Below, one piece after another: positions 10,135 to 21,314 of a DNA stretch of 64,000 nt. A model generated the notes under the pieces. The model saw only the letters and a program-made list of their open reading frames with translations, made no database searches and was not told the origin of the DNA. Numbering within the stretch: the first letter of the stretch is position 1; the number at the start of each line of letters is the position of its first letter. The stretch comes from Eutreptiella sp. 'Long Island Sound 2002' (lineage: Eukaryota > Euglenozoa > Euglenophyceae > Eutreptiales > Eutreptiaceae), in assembly GCA_964036045.1 (NCBI GenBank), contig OZ038379.1, positions 23,344,152-23,408,151 on the forward strand, read 5' to 3'. Made by a program: the position numbers and the translations under genes.

Positions 10135-12072
10135 TCAGTCCCTAGCTTTAGTCTTGGAGGCAAGCGTCTCAGCGAGCCTCAGCAACTCACCAAGGTTGTT
10201 CTGGGACAAGTAGTCAACCAGAACTGAGTTTAGGCGTCCCTCACGTAGAACAAACGCAGAGAAGGGCTCCCAGGTGGCCTCTTCGACTCCAAACGCTTCC
10301 CAGAGGGTGAGGAAGCGCCAACCCTGGTGATAGCGGTGGCGTAGGACAGACTTCACCAGGTAGAAGCCCTCCTTAGCCATCTCCTCGGCGTTTATGTCGG
10401 GGAGCCCACCTTCAACTTCCATAGGGCTGGCGGCCCCTTGTAGGTCCAGAGCGGCGATTTTCTCGTTGTTCAGCTCCCACTCCTCCCCACAGAGGTCTTC
10501 AGGATCATAGTAGCGCTTCAGGTGTTGAGCAGCGCACACCGAGGTCCCCCCTAGACGGGGAGAACACCGCACGGTGATACGGTGTCCATCCACTGATAGA
10601 ATCTTGTACGGCCCAAAGTATGGGTCATCGCTGGTAGAGCGTGGCCAGGCGGGTAGTCGACTGTGGTGCACCAGCACCCAGTCCCCCTCTTGGTAGGTGG
10701 CCGGTACTCGGTGCTTGTTCTTCTTGTTCCACTGACGCTCCCTCACTCTCTGGAGCATAGCCTTGGCCTCGTCCACCTTCGCTTGTTGCTCTTGGACCCA
10801 TTCACCCACAGAAGAATGGGTGTCCTCTGGATAGGGGGCATGTAGGAACCATGCCGAGCGCCCCAGGAATAGCTCATGAGGCGAGTAGCCAGTAGCTGAA
10901 CTCTCTTGGGAGTTCATCATCAGGGATATGACGGGGAGTAGTCTCACCCACTCTCTGGTGCGTTCAGTTTTGCACCATATCCGTACATTCTCTTTCAGGA
11001 CACGGATCTGTCGCTCACATAGGGGGTTGCTCGTGTGCGAGTAGGGAATCCCCGTAGACACCTGGACATTGAGGGATCTCAGGACCGTCTTGTACCAACC
11101 GGTATCTGAGCCTACTCGTACGTCCTCATCGGAGTTGATCTCCTTGGGCGCCCCATAGACACAAAACCACTCCTCCAGGAGTATCTTGAAACTCTCCTCC
11201 CTGGTAATGTGCTTGGTACATGGGAACACCCTGGTAAACCTGGTCAACCCACAGGTTACAACGAGGGCAAAGTCATAACCCTCAAACTTCGGCATCTCCG
11301 TGTAGTCCACGTATAGAACACTGTTAGCACAGTGAGGGATGGGCAGGGTCGAGTAGAGACCTCTGTCCCTGATATCCCCTGGTTTGCAGGACCTGCACAG
11401 GCACTTGTCCACGATAGGCTGGAGGGTTTTCCGCAGTTGGTCGTCAGTCCACGTAGTGTGGAACCACTGCTTGAACAGCCTCAGGGTACGGTCAGCACCC
11501 ACATGACCGCTGGACTCATGGGTCCACTTCAGCAGCGCTGGGACTCTGTCACTAGGCACCCCGGTGCGGTCCTCGTGCCAGAGGTAGCTCTTGTCCCTCT
11601 TCCACTGATCTTGGTTGACCAGGAGGGGTTCAAGGCGTTTCTCCAGGCGCTTGTAGATATCCCCAAACTCCTTCAGGTACTCTGAATGTTGGAGTCCATC
11701 CAGGGGGCGTATCATCGTCATGTTGAGGTCCAAGTGGACGTCCATACGGCTGATTGCCTCCTTAGCCAGCGCTTCAGACCGGGCACCAATCAGGGCGTCG
11801 AAGTTGTTGCGGCTGATGTAGTCTGCACACTCGTTCTTCACTCCCTGGATATGGTGTACCGTCAGCCGTAGTTGACTGAGGTAGGTCCACCAGCGCCGTA
11901 GCTTGGCCTTCTCAGGTGGGGGGCCCTTCTGGAAACTGCGGACCGGTTCTTGGTCGCACAGCCAGACCACAGGGTTACTCCCCAACAGTCGTGCTTGGGA
12001 GGCTAGCACCAGCATACCCGCGAGCAATTCCTGCTCATAGGTGGAGTAGTTCCCCCTGGCCTGGTTCCATTT
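10135..12072 (-). pseudogene. Chromovirus A pol: RNase H end, integrase and chromodomain
   Basis: Integrase inserts the DNA copy into the genome. The frame continues RNase H (QELLAGMLVLASQ, then WWTYLSQ) into the zinc domain (WTHESSGHVGADR with CLCRSC) and the DDE core: first Asp in YVDYTEM, second in NSDEDVRVGSD, Glu in CERQIRVLKEN. The C-terminal GPY-type module is DPYFGPYKIL. It is followed by a chromodomain, WEAFGVEEATWEPFSAF, the reader domain that lets chromoviruses target marked chromatin. The frame ends at TGA 10135-10137. It is separated from the upstream frame by TAG at 12073-12075, where element B has Trp, so this is a nonsense mutation. Confidence 0.92.
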
Positions 12073-13893
12073 CTAGTTCCAGTGGCCCAGAGGTACTAGG
12101 ACCCACTTGTCGTCAGGGTAGCTGTGCTTGAGGGTTCCATCTCGGTTGAGACCTTCAGTCCCCCACTGGGAAATGGCCGAGTCGAACTCCTCCTTCTCTA
12201 GTGCTTGCCATTGGAACAACGTTCGACCACTGCCCACATTGCTGGCGTCGGTCACCAGGATAATCTCCCCTTGTGCCCTAGGCACGCCCAAGCACTTAGC
12301 GTTGGCCACCTTGTCTTTGAGCTCGTCAAACGCTTGTTGCTCTTGTGGGCCCCAGCGCCAAGTAGTACTTTTCTTGATCAAGTCCGTCAGAATGGCGCCG
12401 GTGTAGGTGAAGTTTTTGATATGGCGGCGATAGAAGTTGCACGCCCCAATGAAACTGCGTACATCGTGAAGTCCTTTCTTGGGGTCTTTGTGGCGTACTT
12501 TAACATCCATCAGGGGTTTGGCCTTAGAGGCCGCTGGGGTCCACCACCCATAGCCAACGTCAAACCCCAGGTACTGCATGGTCTCCTGCATGAACTCACA
12601 CTTCTCCAGCTTGAGTCGTGTGTGGTTCTCCTGGCAGACCGCAAAGAACTCACCCAAGAGGATTAGGTGGTCCTCCTGGGTATTGGTCCCGAGGCATACA
12701 TCGTCGATGTGAGCCTCCATCTGGGCCCCACGGGATATAAGCTCCTGCACCTTAGGTCTCCTTCGTAGGATGGACAAGATCTTGTTCATCAGCTCTTGGA
12801 ATAGAGCGGGTGCGCTGGCCACGCCAAATGGCATGACCTTCCACTTGAACACCCTCCCCTGAGGGGTGATGAAGGCCAGTAGCTCCTGAGCGTTGGGCGT
12901 CAGGTCCACTTGCCAGAATCCGCTCCTCTTGTCCATCTTGGTCTTGTAGCGACAGGGGGCTATCTTCTCCAGGGTAGACTCCATATTGGGAATGGACCCT
13001 GAGTGGTTCAACGTTTTCTTGTTCAGCTCTCTGTAGTCCACTACCAGCCGTTTGGCTGTAGACCCAGGTTTAGCCACCAGGAAACAGGGGCTGCAGTGTA
13101 GGGGGTAGTCCCCGTCCTTGTACTCCAGGACTAGGCCAGCGTCGATACATTCTTGTATCTGTCGGTCAATGTCGTCGGCCTGCTCTTTAGGAGCTGGATA
13201 GGGTCTCCTCCGGATCTTGTGACCCACGAACTCGGGTTTCAGCTTGAGGTCCATCTGTACCAGCTTGTCACATGAGGCTGGAGGGGGTAGTTCTTGGAAC
13301 ACCTCCAGATAGGTCCTTATAAGCTTCTGCACCCGCGGGTCCAATAGCTTGATCTTGTCCTCCATGTCCTCGTCAGAGTGTAAGTTGCTTGCCGCCTGCG
13401 TAATAGACGTCGGGAGGTGGTCCTCCACCGACTCTTCGCCCGTGGTAGTGTCCTTCAACCCTTGGTAGGCATATAGAAGGTCTTGTTCAACCATCTCCGG
13501 TGGACGATGGCAACATAGGCACGCTCGAGGGGGTTCACATACACATTCCTCCGAGAGGTTGTCCTCCTCTGGGGTCCTCACATGGGCACCCCACACGCTC
13601 TTCATGAGCTTAAGATCTACCTCCCTTTGCCAGGTGGTGATCTTCTGTTCGAGGTCCTCCTTCAATTGGGATAGATCTCCCATACGTCCTTGCTTCAGTG
13701 GCCATGAGCTGCAGGTAGGCTTAGCGTAGCATAGCTTTTTCGCCACCAAGTTCCTCTTGGAGTCCACATACTCCCTTAGCCTGGATCGAGGGTCCAGCTC
13801 TTCGTCCACGGGGTCTTCCACCCTCATGGAGAGTAGGGGTTTCAGTGGGGCGACGTACTCGGCGTTCTCCACTTGCTCCACACAGGTCTGCAC
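12073..13893 (-). pseudogene. Chromovirus A pol: reverse transcriptase and RNase H
   Basis: RT motifs are VDYRELNKKT, MDKRSGFWQVDL, MPFGVASAPALFQ and the catalytic HIDD (AHIDDVCLG), in which His replaces the usual Tyr or Phe. Element B has the same HIDD, so this is a family trait rather than decay. RNase H starts with LVTDASN. Upstream of RT is a long charged linker with CEPPRACLCCHRPP. The frame begins after a frameshift relative to the protease segment (overlap 13842-13893) and ends at the TAG nonsense codon at 12073. Confidence 0.9.
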
Positions 13894-15065
13894 GAAGAAG
13901 GCGTCGTGCTCAGTTTCGTCATCTGAGTGGATAGAGCTGAGTAGCTCAGATAGTCCACACTCAGAGACTCCATCAGGAACAGTACATGGCAGGGAGAGTT
14001 GGGGGCGTTGCTGTCAGTCATGACGTACTCATCTCCTCCGGGTATAGTCTCAATAGCATCTTGAGGTCGTAGTCTATCCTTCAAGTCACCCAAGGCGAGA
14101 CCATCGCTTTCTCGTTGTATAGCCTCGACCAGAGTCGGGTCCAGATCCTCCCAGGGGATGGAGGTAAGACCTCCGTCCACCACGCTGAGCATACTTCCCC
14201 ATCCGGGTTTCCCAATAGGCGTCTTACGCCCCAGAGGCACGTAGATGGCCTCATCAGGTAACCGAACAGAGCTGATAGTCAGCCTGTCCAGGAGGTTTCG
14301 CCAGTACTCGTTGCCCCCATGGGCTCCCCAATCGGGGGAACACAGGACCATACGGGAACGTTCCAAGGCCACCTTGGTCAGGACCTTCCCCAGTTCACTG
14401 AACCTGGGGTTCCCGTAGGCCATCCCGAAAGAGGGCCAGTAAAATTTGTAGCTGCAGTTCTTCCCCTTGCTGCAGTAGAGGTCCAGTACATGCTGCTTGT
14501 CACTGGCGAACAACTCCACACTCAGGTCTTCTCTAGAGTAACCTAACTCCTTCAGACCTTGATCTAGGACTTCCCCCAATAGTTGATAGTCTTCAGTTTT
14601 GGAGGCCGCCATCATGTTCGAGGGCTCCTCCTTCGATAGTCTCAGGTATCTCGATGTATGTTCCGACTGCTCCAGTGGCACAGACTCTCTGCCACTGCCG
14701 TGGTCCACGTAGAGGAGGTAGGGCGCTTGCAGCGTCAGGGATTGTATCTGGGAGTGCTGCACGCAGAAGTCAGTCCCCAATACAAAGTCGAAGGCCTCAG
14801 TGTCCATCACATAGAACTGATGGGCGATAGTCCGGGAGCCCATAGGTACCTCCACTTCACAGTCCCCGCAGCTGTGCACCACATGTCCATCCCCCATATG
14901 TATAGCCGCGGTGGTCATGGTGTTCTTCAGGCTCCCACAAGGTAAAGTCTTCTTGGCCACTATAGATATGGTGGCGCCAGTATCCAATACCCCCAGGTAT
15001 TCGCGTCCCCCTAGTCGGATACGTACCCAAAACACCAGGTCTTGGGTGCCACCGGAGCGTCCCCG
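13842..15065 (-). pseudogene. Chromovirus A protease and Dam-like (N6-adenine methyltransferase-like) domain
   Basis: The retropepsin motif VLDTGATISIVAKK gives the catalytic Asp, and VLGTDF is the later strand. About 150 codons on comes VELFAS, then GMAYGNPRF and MVLCSPDWGAHG. This is the layout of the phage Dam-like family also known from DIRS retroelements, with NPRF where element B keeps NPPF. Placement between protease and RT is unusual for Ty3/gypsy. The segment is in frame with gag across TGA 15066-15068. The methyltransferase assignment comes from motif layout only. Confidence 0.75.
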
Positions 15066-17563
15066 TCAGAACTCCGCGGGACAGGTCACCTCGAATCCCT
15101 TGTTCCCCAGCTTGCAGGCCATCCTAATGAAACGGGTTCCGTTCTTAGCGTTGCCGTCATCACCACCTTCATGCTCCCGCTTGGCCCCTTGTTCTTTCTG
15201 GGCCTGCGTCTGTGAGCGTGTGGTAGGACCAGACTGCCCTCCAGAGGGCTCGGAGTTCCCCCCTGGATTAGGGTTGGGCTTGCCTCCGTTCTTGTCCGTG
15301 TTCTTGTTGTCCTTGTCTGGCTGGCGGTTAGCGCCTCCTCCTCGTCCACCTTGACTCTTGTCTTGCCCTTGTCCACGTCCTTTCGACTTGCCCTTGCCGG
15401 AGTCGTTGCCTTTGCCTTTGCCTCCACCTTTGCCTGAGCCTTTGCCAGGATCTTCACCCTTAAGCTTCGCCGATAGGCGTTGCTTATGGTAGCACTCATC
15501 CTCGTAGTGCTTCCTCTTCCCACAGAAGGCACACGTGATGGTGCACCTGTAATGATCCGGCAGCTTTGCTTTGGCGCCGGTGTTCTTCTCCTGCTGCTTC
15601 CCCTGGACTCCGAAGCAGTCTCGCTGCTCGCAGTCAGGGGCATGCTGCGAGTGGCCCTGCTCGTCTCTGGCATCACACCAGAAGAGCTCCTTGACGTTCT
15701 CCATGATACGGGCGTGGGCGTGTTGGGGGTAGTCCCCTGCCCAGGTCTGGATCCTTGGTACCCTTTGCCATCGCCTCCAGAGCCTCCACCTCCTGGACGG
15801 TAGTTGTTCAGGTGCTGGTCGCTTTCTTTCTCCAGCGCCAGCTCCAGGAGTGGCACGCATAGATCCTCGTAGCGGAGGGATCTAGCCTTGCGCTCTGCCG
15901 TCGAACGGCACTCGTCCCACAGCTCTCGAGGGAGCTTAGCCACCAACCAGAAGAGCAGGTCGTCGCTGCTGTAGGAACCGGGCGTCAATCGTCCAGCCCA
16001 GTGATCCAGGTCAGCCAACAGCTCAGAGACCCTGCCAGGTTTGGGGTTGTTGGGCAGCACGGGCAGGTTCTGGATCTCGGCCCTGATGGAGAGGTCGGTT
16101 TCGTAGGTCGGGTACTGCCTCTCCAAGGCAACCAACACATTGGCAAAGGTTGCGGAGTTAGTCATGATCTGCCTGACCTGCTTCTCCAGGTACTTGGTCT
16201 TGCAGCACTGCAGGAGCAGATCGCACTTGACCCGTCCACTAGCGTGGGTTTGGCCGGTCAATCGGAGAAACCGGCCAAAATGTTCAGCGAACTCGCTGAG
16301 GTCCTTGCCTGTGAACTCAGGCAGGTTCACCACGATCTTGGAGGTGGCAATAGCCTTCGCCTTCTGAGACCTGCGTCCCTCAGGGCGTCGGGTCTTCCTC
16401 TTCTTCTTCTTCTTCTTCCCACTTGGGTTCTCGGGGTCCTCCGGGTCATCGTCCTCCGAGGGCGAAGCAGAAGTCATAGACGGCGGCTCATCATCGGAAG
16501 GGTCTCCGCCTAGACCACTAGAGCCATAAGGCTCCACGTCCACCATTGCCCTCAAGGCTGTCAGCCCCAGCCGGTCCAGCTCGGCTCTCGTAGAGTTCGT
16601 CACGTGGCTGTAGGGCGGCTGGGCCGTTCTCGGTACGAAAGGACTTCTCGGTATCGCTGCAGGGGTTGGCATCGGTCGGCTCCTCAGGCTCCCCGGGGTG
16701 TTTGTCAGCCCTGCCACCAGGTGGTTGGCCTGTACTCGATGGGGTGACACTCCCACCGTGGTAGGTGACGCTTGGGGCGGTATCATCAGGGGCTCCAGTT
16801 TCTCTCGAATCTCTTGATTGAGGTCGCCCACGATTTTAGAGGTGGCTCCTCGGAGCACCTCGTTGATCTTCGACCGCGCCAGGGACCTGTTGGAGGATCT
16901 CCCCGATCCTCTACTCCTGCCTCCAAGAGACTCAGGTCCTCTCCTCAACCCACTCAAGGTTGCATACCCAGGAACATCCACATAGGTTCCCCTAGCGGGT
17001 AGAGGATGGTGATAGTCAGCCGCATACCATCGCGGCGCAGAACTGGAGGCCACCGGCTCACTGGCAGTAGTTGCCTCAGGAAACGCAGTGCCAGGTGGGC
17101 TCAAACCATAGGCAGGGTAGGTAGGCATACCAGTAAAGCCTGTGCCCTCTGCCAAAGGCGGGTTGGTTATGGGTGTGGATGTTGCAGCGGCTGGGTCTGG
17201 AATTGGGAGTGTGGTGGTTATAGGAGAGGGTGATGCGTGGAGGCCAGAAGCGCTTGGTGCGCCTTCGAAGGTAGGATCATTCGTCAGGTCTTGCCCTTGG
17301 TCTTCTCCTTCGTCTGCTATGCCTTCTCCAGCATCTTTCTCGCTCTCTCTTTTCCTCTTCACAGGATGAGTGACCACCTCCTCGACGGAGAGGGCCCGAA
17401 AGGCAAACTGGAGTCCTTCCAACGAATCCTCCGCCACGTCCACTGGCCCATGTAAGGGCTCCGAAGGTACAGCGCTAGGTCCAGGTCCAGGTTCACCAGG
17501 TGCTGGCCTTGCTGGTGCCTCAGGCGCTGACTTCACGTCGGTGTCCTCCTTCTTTGTGTCCAT
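15066..17563 (-). pseudogene. Chromovirus A gag (capsid and CCHC zinc knuckle), one frameshift
   Basis: Gag packages the element RNA. The frame opens at 17563 with an acidic, Pro-rich N-terminus and a basic KKKKKKRKTRR stretch. It then has a capsid-like domain, from IVVNLPEFTGKDLSEF to ELALEKESDQHL. Near 15.73 kb the frame shifts; the second frame carries a Cys/His-rich stretch and the knuckle CAFCGKRKHYEDEC (CX2CX4HX4C), then a Gly/Lys-rich tail. It stops at TGA 15066-15068 in the same frame as the protease. Element B has the same layout. Confidence 0.9.
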
Positions 17564-17652
17564 CTTCGTTCGCCCTTCTGCTTATATATGACTGATCTCG
17601 GCGCACTGGTTGTACAGCACGGGGTTGCTGCCGGTACGCAGAGACAGTCTGC

Positions 17653-17664
17653 CTCTGCTACCAG
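17653..17664 (-). other. Primer-binding site (initiator tRNA-Met type)
   Basis: Reading the minus strand, the last LTR base plus the next eleven give TGGTAGCAGAGG. This is the complement of the CCTCTGCTACCA 3' end of eukaryotic initiator tRNA-Met (family knowledge). The site starts at the LTR edge, so its first T is also the last LTR base. Confidence 0.85.
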
Positions 17665-18449
17665 AAGGTTTTGTAGTGATTTCAACACTGTGTTTGTGCC
17701 TCTCCTGCTGCTTGCTGCTGGTTTAGGGTTTCCTGCTGCTTGTTGTTGAAGATGAAAATGTTTTTGTTGCTGAAATACAATCAATCCAGGATAGCCCAAG
17801 CCAGAGATAAGCAAGTAGAAGAGAATCAGGATCAAAGCATGAAGCGCTGCAGTGTAAACAGTGAAAGATGAAAGAGTATTCACAGAAACTGCAACTTAAG
17901 GCACATCTGATTGCATATTCACAAAGATAGCTGAAATGTTTTGGAAAAAGAGTTGGAAAACTGCCCCATGGTCACTCAATCTCCATAGTGCCATCTCAGG
18001 AGATGTGCACTCTTTGTTTTGGGTCCCATATGTGCTGAGGTGGCAGGGCATGTGGCGATGAGGTCACTGCCATGTCACATGGGATCTTCCTACTTAGCTA
18101 GGCTGACCGGGAATTGAACCCAGGACCTCTCAAAAAGAGGTGCCCAGCCCCCTAGGGTGCATACCACTAGGACAGCTAAGAATGCATGAGAAAACATAGA
18201 TAAATTCATAGGCTCTGCCCTGGATATGTCAGTTCTCAGTCGACTCAGGAAAAGATGATTTGCCTCACATTGAAAGGGGATTAAGGGGTCCACTCCACAT
18301 CCTGATTGGGTGTTTGGTTCCATAGGTCAAAATGTGTTATCACCACTTTTGGTTGGGCCAATACTAAGATAGAAATGCCTGGATGCTCAGTGCATCTCTA
18401 ATACAACTAGAGTATGCCTCAAAGCATTGGAAAAGCACTTTTTCTTACT
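17664..18449 (-). repeat. 5' LTR of chromovirus A
   Basis: A 786-bp copy ending CCTTCT directly before the primer site and beginning AGTAAGAAAAAG at 18449. It matches 80-866 and 6699-7484. The outer base is the start of the satellite array (GTGAG at 18450). The tRNA-like segment lies at 18093-18180 on the minus strand. Confidence 0.95.
18093..18180 (-). other. tRNA-like segment in the 5' LTR of chromovirus A
   Basis: Third copy of the CTTAGCT...AGCTAAG-bounded segment with the GGTTCAATTCC B-box and T5 run, as at 349-436. Confidence 0.6.
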
Positions 18450-19702
18450 GTGAGGCTAGGCAAGCAATGATTGGTTCCCGTGCCTGCCCTTTACCCAAGA
18501 TAATAATCCAGAGGATGCCAAAAAACGCCCCAAACAGCTATATTTGCACTTTTGAACACATAAAAGTTGATTAAAGTGATACCGCCGTGCTTTCATGTGA
18601 TTTCAAATTGATCACGTTTGTCGGCTGTGCTAGGTGAGGCTTGGCAAGTAATGATTTGTGCCCGTGCATGCCCTTTACCCAAGATGATAATCCGCAGGGT
18701 GCCAAAAAACGCCCAAAACAGCTATATTTGCACTTTTGAACACATAGATGTTGATTAAAGTGATACGGTAGTGCTTTCGTGTGATTTCAAATTGATCACC
18801 TTTGTCGGCTTTGCTACGTGAGGCTTGGCAAGCAACAATTTGTGACCGTGCATGCCCTTTACTCAAGGTTATGGCCCGGAGGGTGCCAAAAAAGGCCCCA
18901 AACAGCTATATTTGCACTTTTGAACACAATAATGTTGATTAAAGTGACACGGTCGCGCTTTCGTGTGATTTCAAATTGATGAAATGTGTCCCTAGTGCTA
19001 GGTGAGGCTTGGCAAGCAATGATTTGTGCCCGTGCATGCCCTTTACCCAAGATAATAATCCGGAGGGTGCCAAAAAACGCCCAAAACAGCTATATTTGCA
19101 CTTTTGAACACATAAATGTTGATTAAAGTGATACGGTAGTGCTTTCGTGTGATTTCAAATTGATCACCTTTGTCCCCTGTGCTACGTGAGGCTTGGCAAG
19201 CAACAATTTGTGACCGTGCATGCCCTTTACTCAAGGTTATGGCCTGGAGGGTGCCAAAAAAGGCTCCAAACAGCTATATTTGCACTTTTGAACACAATAA
19301 TGTTGATTAAAGTGACACGGTCGCGCTTTTGTGTGATTTCGAATTGATGAAATGTGTCCCTAGTGCTAGGTGAGGCTTGGCAAGCAATGATTTGTGCCCG
19401 TGCATGCCCTTTACCCAAGATAATAATCCGGAGGGTGCCAAAAAACGCCCAAAACAGCTATATTTGCACTTTTGAACACATAAATGTTGATTAAAGTGAT
19501 ACGGTAGTGCTTTCGTGTGATTTCAAATTGATCACCTTTGTCCCCTGTGCTACGTGAGGCTTGGCAAGCAACAATTTGTGACCGTGCATGCCCTTTACTC
19601 AAGGTTATGGCCTGGAGGGTGCCAAAAAAGGCCCCAAGCAGCTATATTTGCACTTTTGAACACAATAATGTTGATTAAAGTGATACGGTCGCGCTTTCGG
19701 GC
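18450..19702 (+). repeat. 184-bp satellite in a two-monomer higher-order pattern
   Basis: Monomers start at 18450, 18634, 18818, 19002, 19186, 19370 and 19554, exactly 184 bp apart, each beginning GTGAGGC. Two types alternate. One has CACCTTTGTCGGC or TCCCC before the boundary and a cggtagtgc box; the other has GAAATGTGTCCCTAG and cggtcgcgc. Units two apart are nearly identical, which makes a 368-bp higher-order repeat. Chromovirus A inserted at the edge of the first monomer shown. No gene is seen; frames on the minus strand follow the repeat. Confidence 0.95.
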
Positions 19703-21060
19703 GCTGGACTGAAAGAAACGTGTTTTGCACGGTTTTGGAGCAGGTTATCGAGTTTTTGGGAGCCGCCATCACCAAAAAAACCGCATTTTTTGCCCAAAAA
19801 TGGCCAAAAAAAAGCCATTTTTGGCCTAAAACAGTGTTTCTGGGGCCTCAGTGGTCAGTTGTAGGGCTCCCCACCCTAATTTGAGGGTGCTGGACTCAAA
19901 AAAAACGTGTTTTGCAAGTTTTTGGAGCAGGTTATTCAGTCTTTTGGAGCCGGCATCACCAAACAACCGCATTTTTTGCCCAAAAATGGCCAAAAAAGAC
20001 ATTTTTTGGCCCGAAACAGTGTTTTTGGGGCGTGAGTGGTCAGTTGTAGGCCCCCCCACCCTATTTCGAGGGTGCTGCACTCAGGAAAAAGTGTTTTGCA
20101 AGGTCGTGGAGCAAGTAATCGAGTTTCTTTGGAGCCGCCATCACCAAAAAACCGGATTTTTGGCCCAAAAATGGCCAAAAAAAGCCTTTTTTTGGCCTAA
20201 AACAGTGTGTTTGGGGCCTGAGTGGTCAGTTGTAGGGCTCCCCACCGTATTTTGAGGGTGATGGACTCAAAAAAAACTATTTTGCAAGGTTTTGGAGCAA
20301 GTTATCGATTGTTTTGGAGGCGTCATCACCAAAAAACCGCATTTTTTGCCCCAAAATGGCCAAAAAATGCCCTTTTCCCCCTAAAACAGTGTTCTTGGGG
20401 CCTGAGTGGGCAGTTGTGGGGCCCCCCACCCTATTTTCAGGGTCTTCGAGTCAAAAAAACGAGTTTTGCAAGTTTTTGGAGCAAGTTATTGAGTGTTTCA
20501 GAGCCGCCATCACAAAAAAAATCGCATTCTTTGCCTAACAATGGCCAAAAAATGCCATTTTGTAGCCTAAAACAGCGTTTTTGGGGCCTGAGTGGTCAGT
20601 TGTAGGGCCCCATACCCTATTTTCAGGGTGCTGGACTCAGAAAAAAGTGTTTTGCAAGGTTTTGGAGCAGATATTCAAGGGTTTCAGGGCCACCATCACC
20701 AAAAAAAGGCATTTTTTGGCCTAAAAAAGTGTTTTTTTTTTTGGGCCTGAGGGGTCACAGGTAGGGCCCCATACCCTATTTTGAGGGTGCTGGACTCAAA
20801 AAAGCGTGTTCTGCAGTGTTTTGGAGCAAATGATCAAGGGTTACGGAGCCACCATCACCAAAAAGCCGCTTTTGTTGCCCAAAATATGCGAATTTTTTGG
20901 CCTAAAACAGCATTTTTTGGGCATGAGTGGTCAGTTGTAGGGCCCCATACCCTATTTTCAGTGTGGTGGACTCAGAAAAGCGTGTTTTGCAGGGTTTTGG
21001 AGCACCTTATCGAGTGTTTGCAGCCGCCATCAACAAAAAACCGTATTTCTTGCCAAAAAC
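19703..21060 (+). repeat. Second satellite, about 186-bp period, more diverged
   Basis: The box GCTGGACTCAAAA or its variants recurs at 19703, 19889, 20073, 20260, 20444, 20631, 20789 and 20964. Spacings are 184-187 bp, with two shorter units of 158 and 175 bp. Each unit has poly-A runs around ATGGCC, a CCTGAGTGGTCAGTTGTAGGG block and TTTTGGAGCA. It follows the first array without a gap, and units are much less alike than in the first array. Confidence 0.93.
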
Positions 21061-21301
21061 AAACATGTATGGTTTGAGCTATACAAAAGCTGCTATTCGC
21101 AACTAGGTGGTGAATGTCATATTTCTCGGATACGGCCGATTTTAGATGGAATCAAGCCTGCATTGTCGATCTAGGGGCTGCAAAATTTCCAATTCGGAGG
21201 GTGGGGGGGGGGGGGCAACTACGGAAAATATGCTCTTTATGGTATAATTTGACAAAAAAAGTAGTATTTCTGACTGTAGCTGGTTTTGGGATTTTTAGAC
21301 C
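21061..21301 (+). other. Single-copy end of the satellite-bearing element
   Basis: No gene is seen. The stretch has a G13-14 run near 21200. An inverted pair, GGATTTT (21290-21296) and AAAATCC (21305-21311), brackets the junction, ending at CATAAAATCCTAG, after which C/A-rich LINE sequence begins. Confidence 0.5.
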
Positions 21302-21314
21302 CCATAAAATCCTA

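Larger units (their letters stand above)
7879..18449 (-). mobile_element. Chromovirus A (Ty3/gypsy with chromodomain), body and 5' LTR
   Basis: Reading leftwards, the order is 5' LTR (18449-17664), primer site, gag, protease, Dam-like domain, RT, RNase H, integrase, chromodomain and a long 3' noncoding region. Its 3' LTR is at 80-866, in the opposite orientation. The outer flanks GTGAG (18450-18454) and CTCAC (867-871) are the same 5-bp duplication, and joining the outer sides restores one satellite monomer. Coding capacity is lost through a gag frameshift near 15.73 kb, TGA at 15066-15068, a frameshift near 13.88 kb and TAG at 12073-12075. Confidence 0.88.

Noticed and set aside
18675-19602. 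Five 63-codon minus-strand frames with similar peptides
   Set aside because: They recur every 184 bp with the satellite and are a by-product of the repeat.
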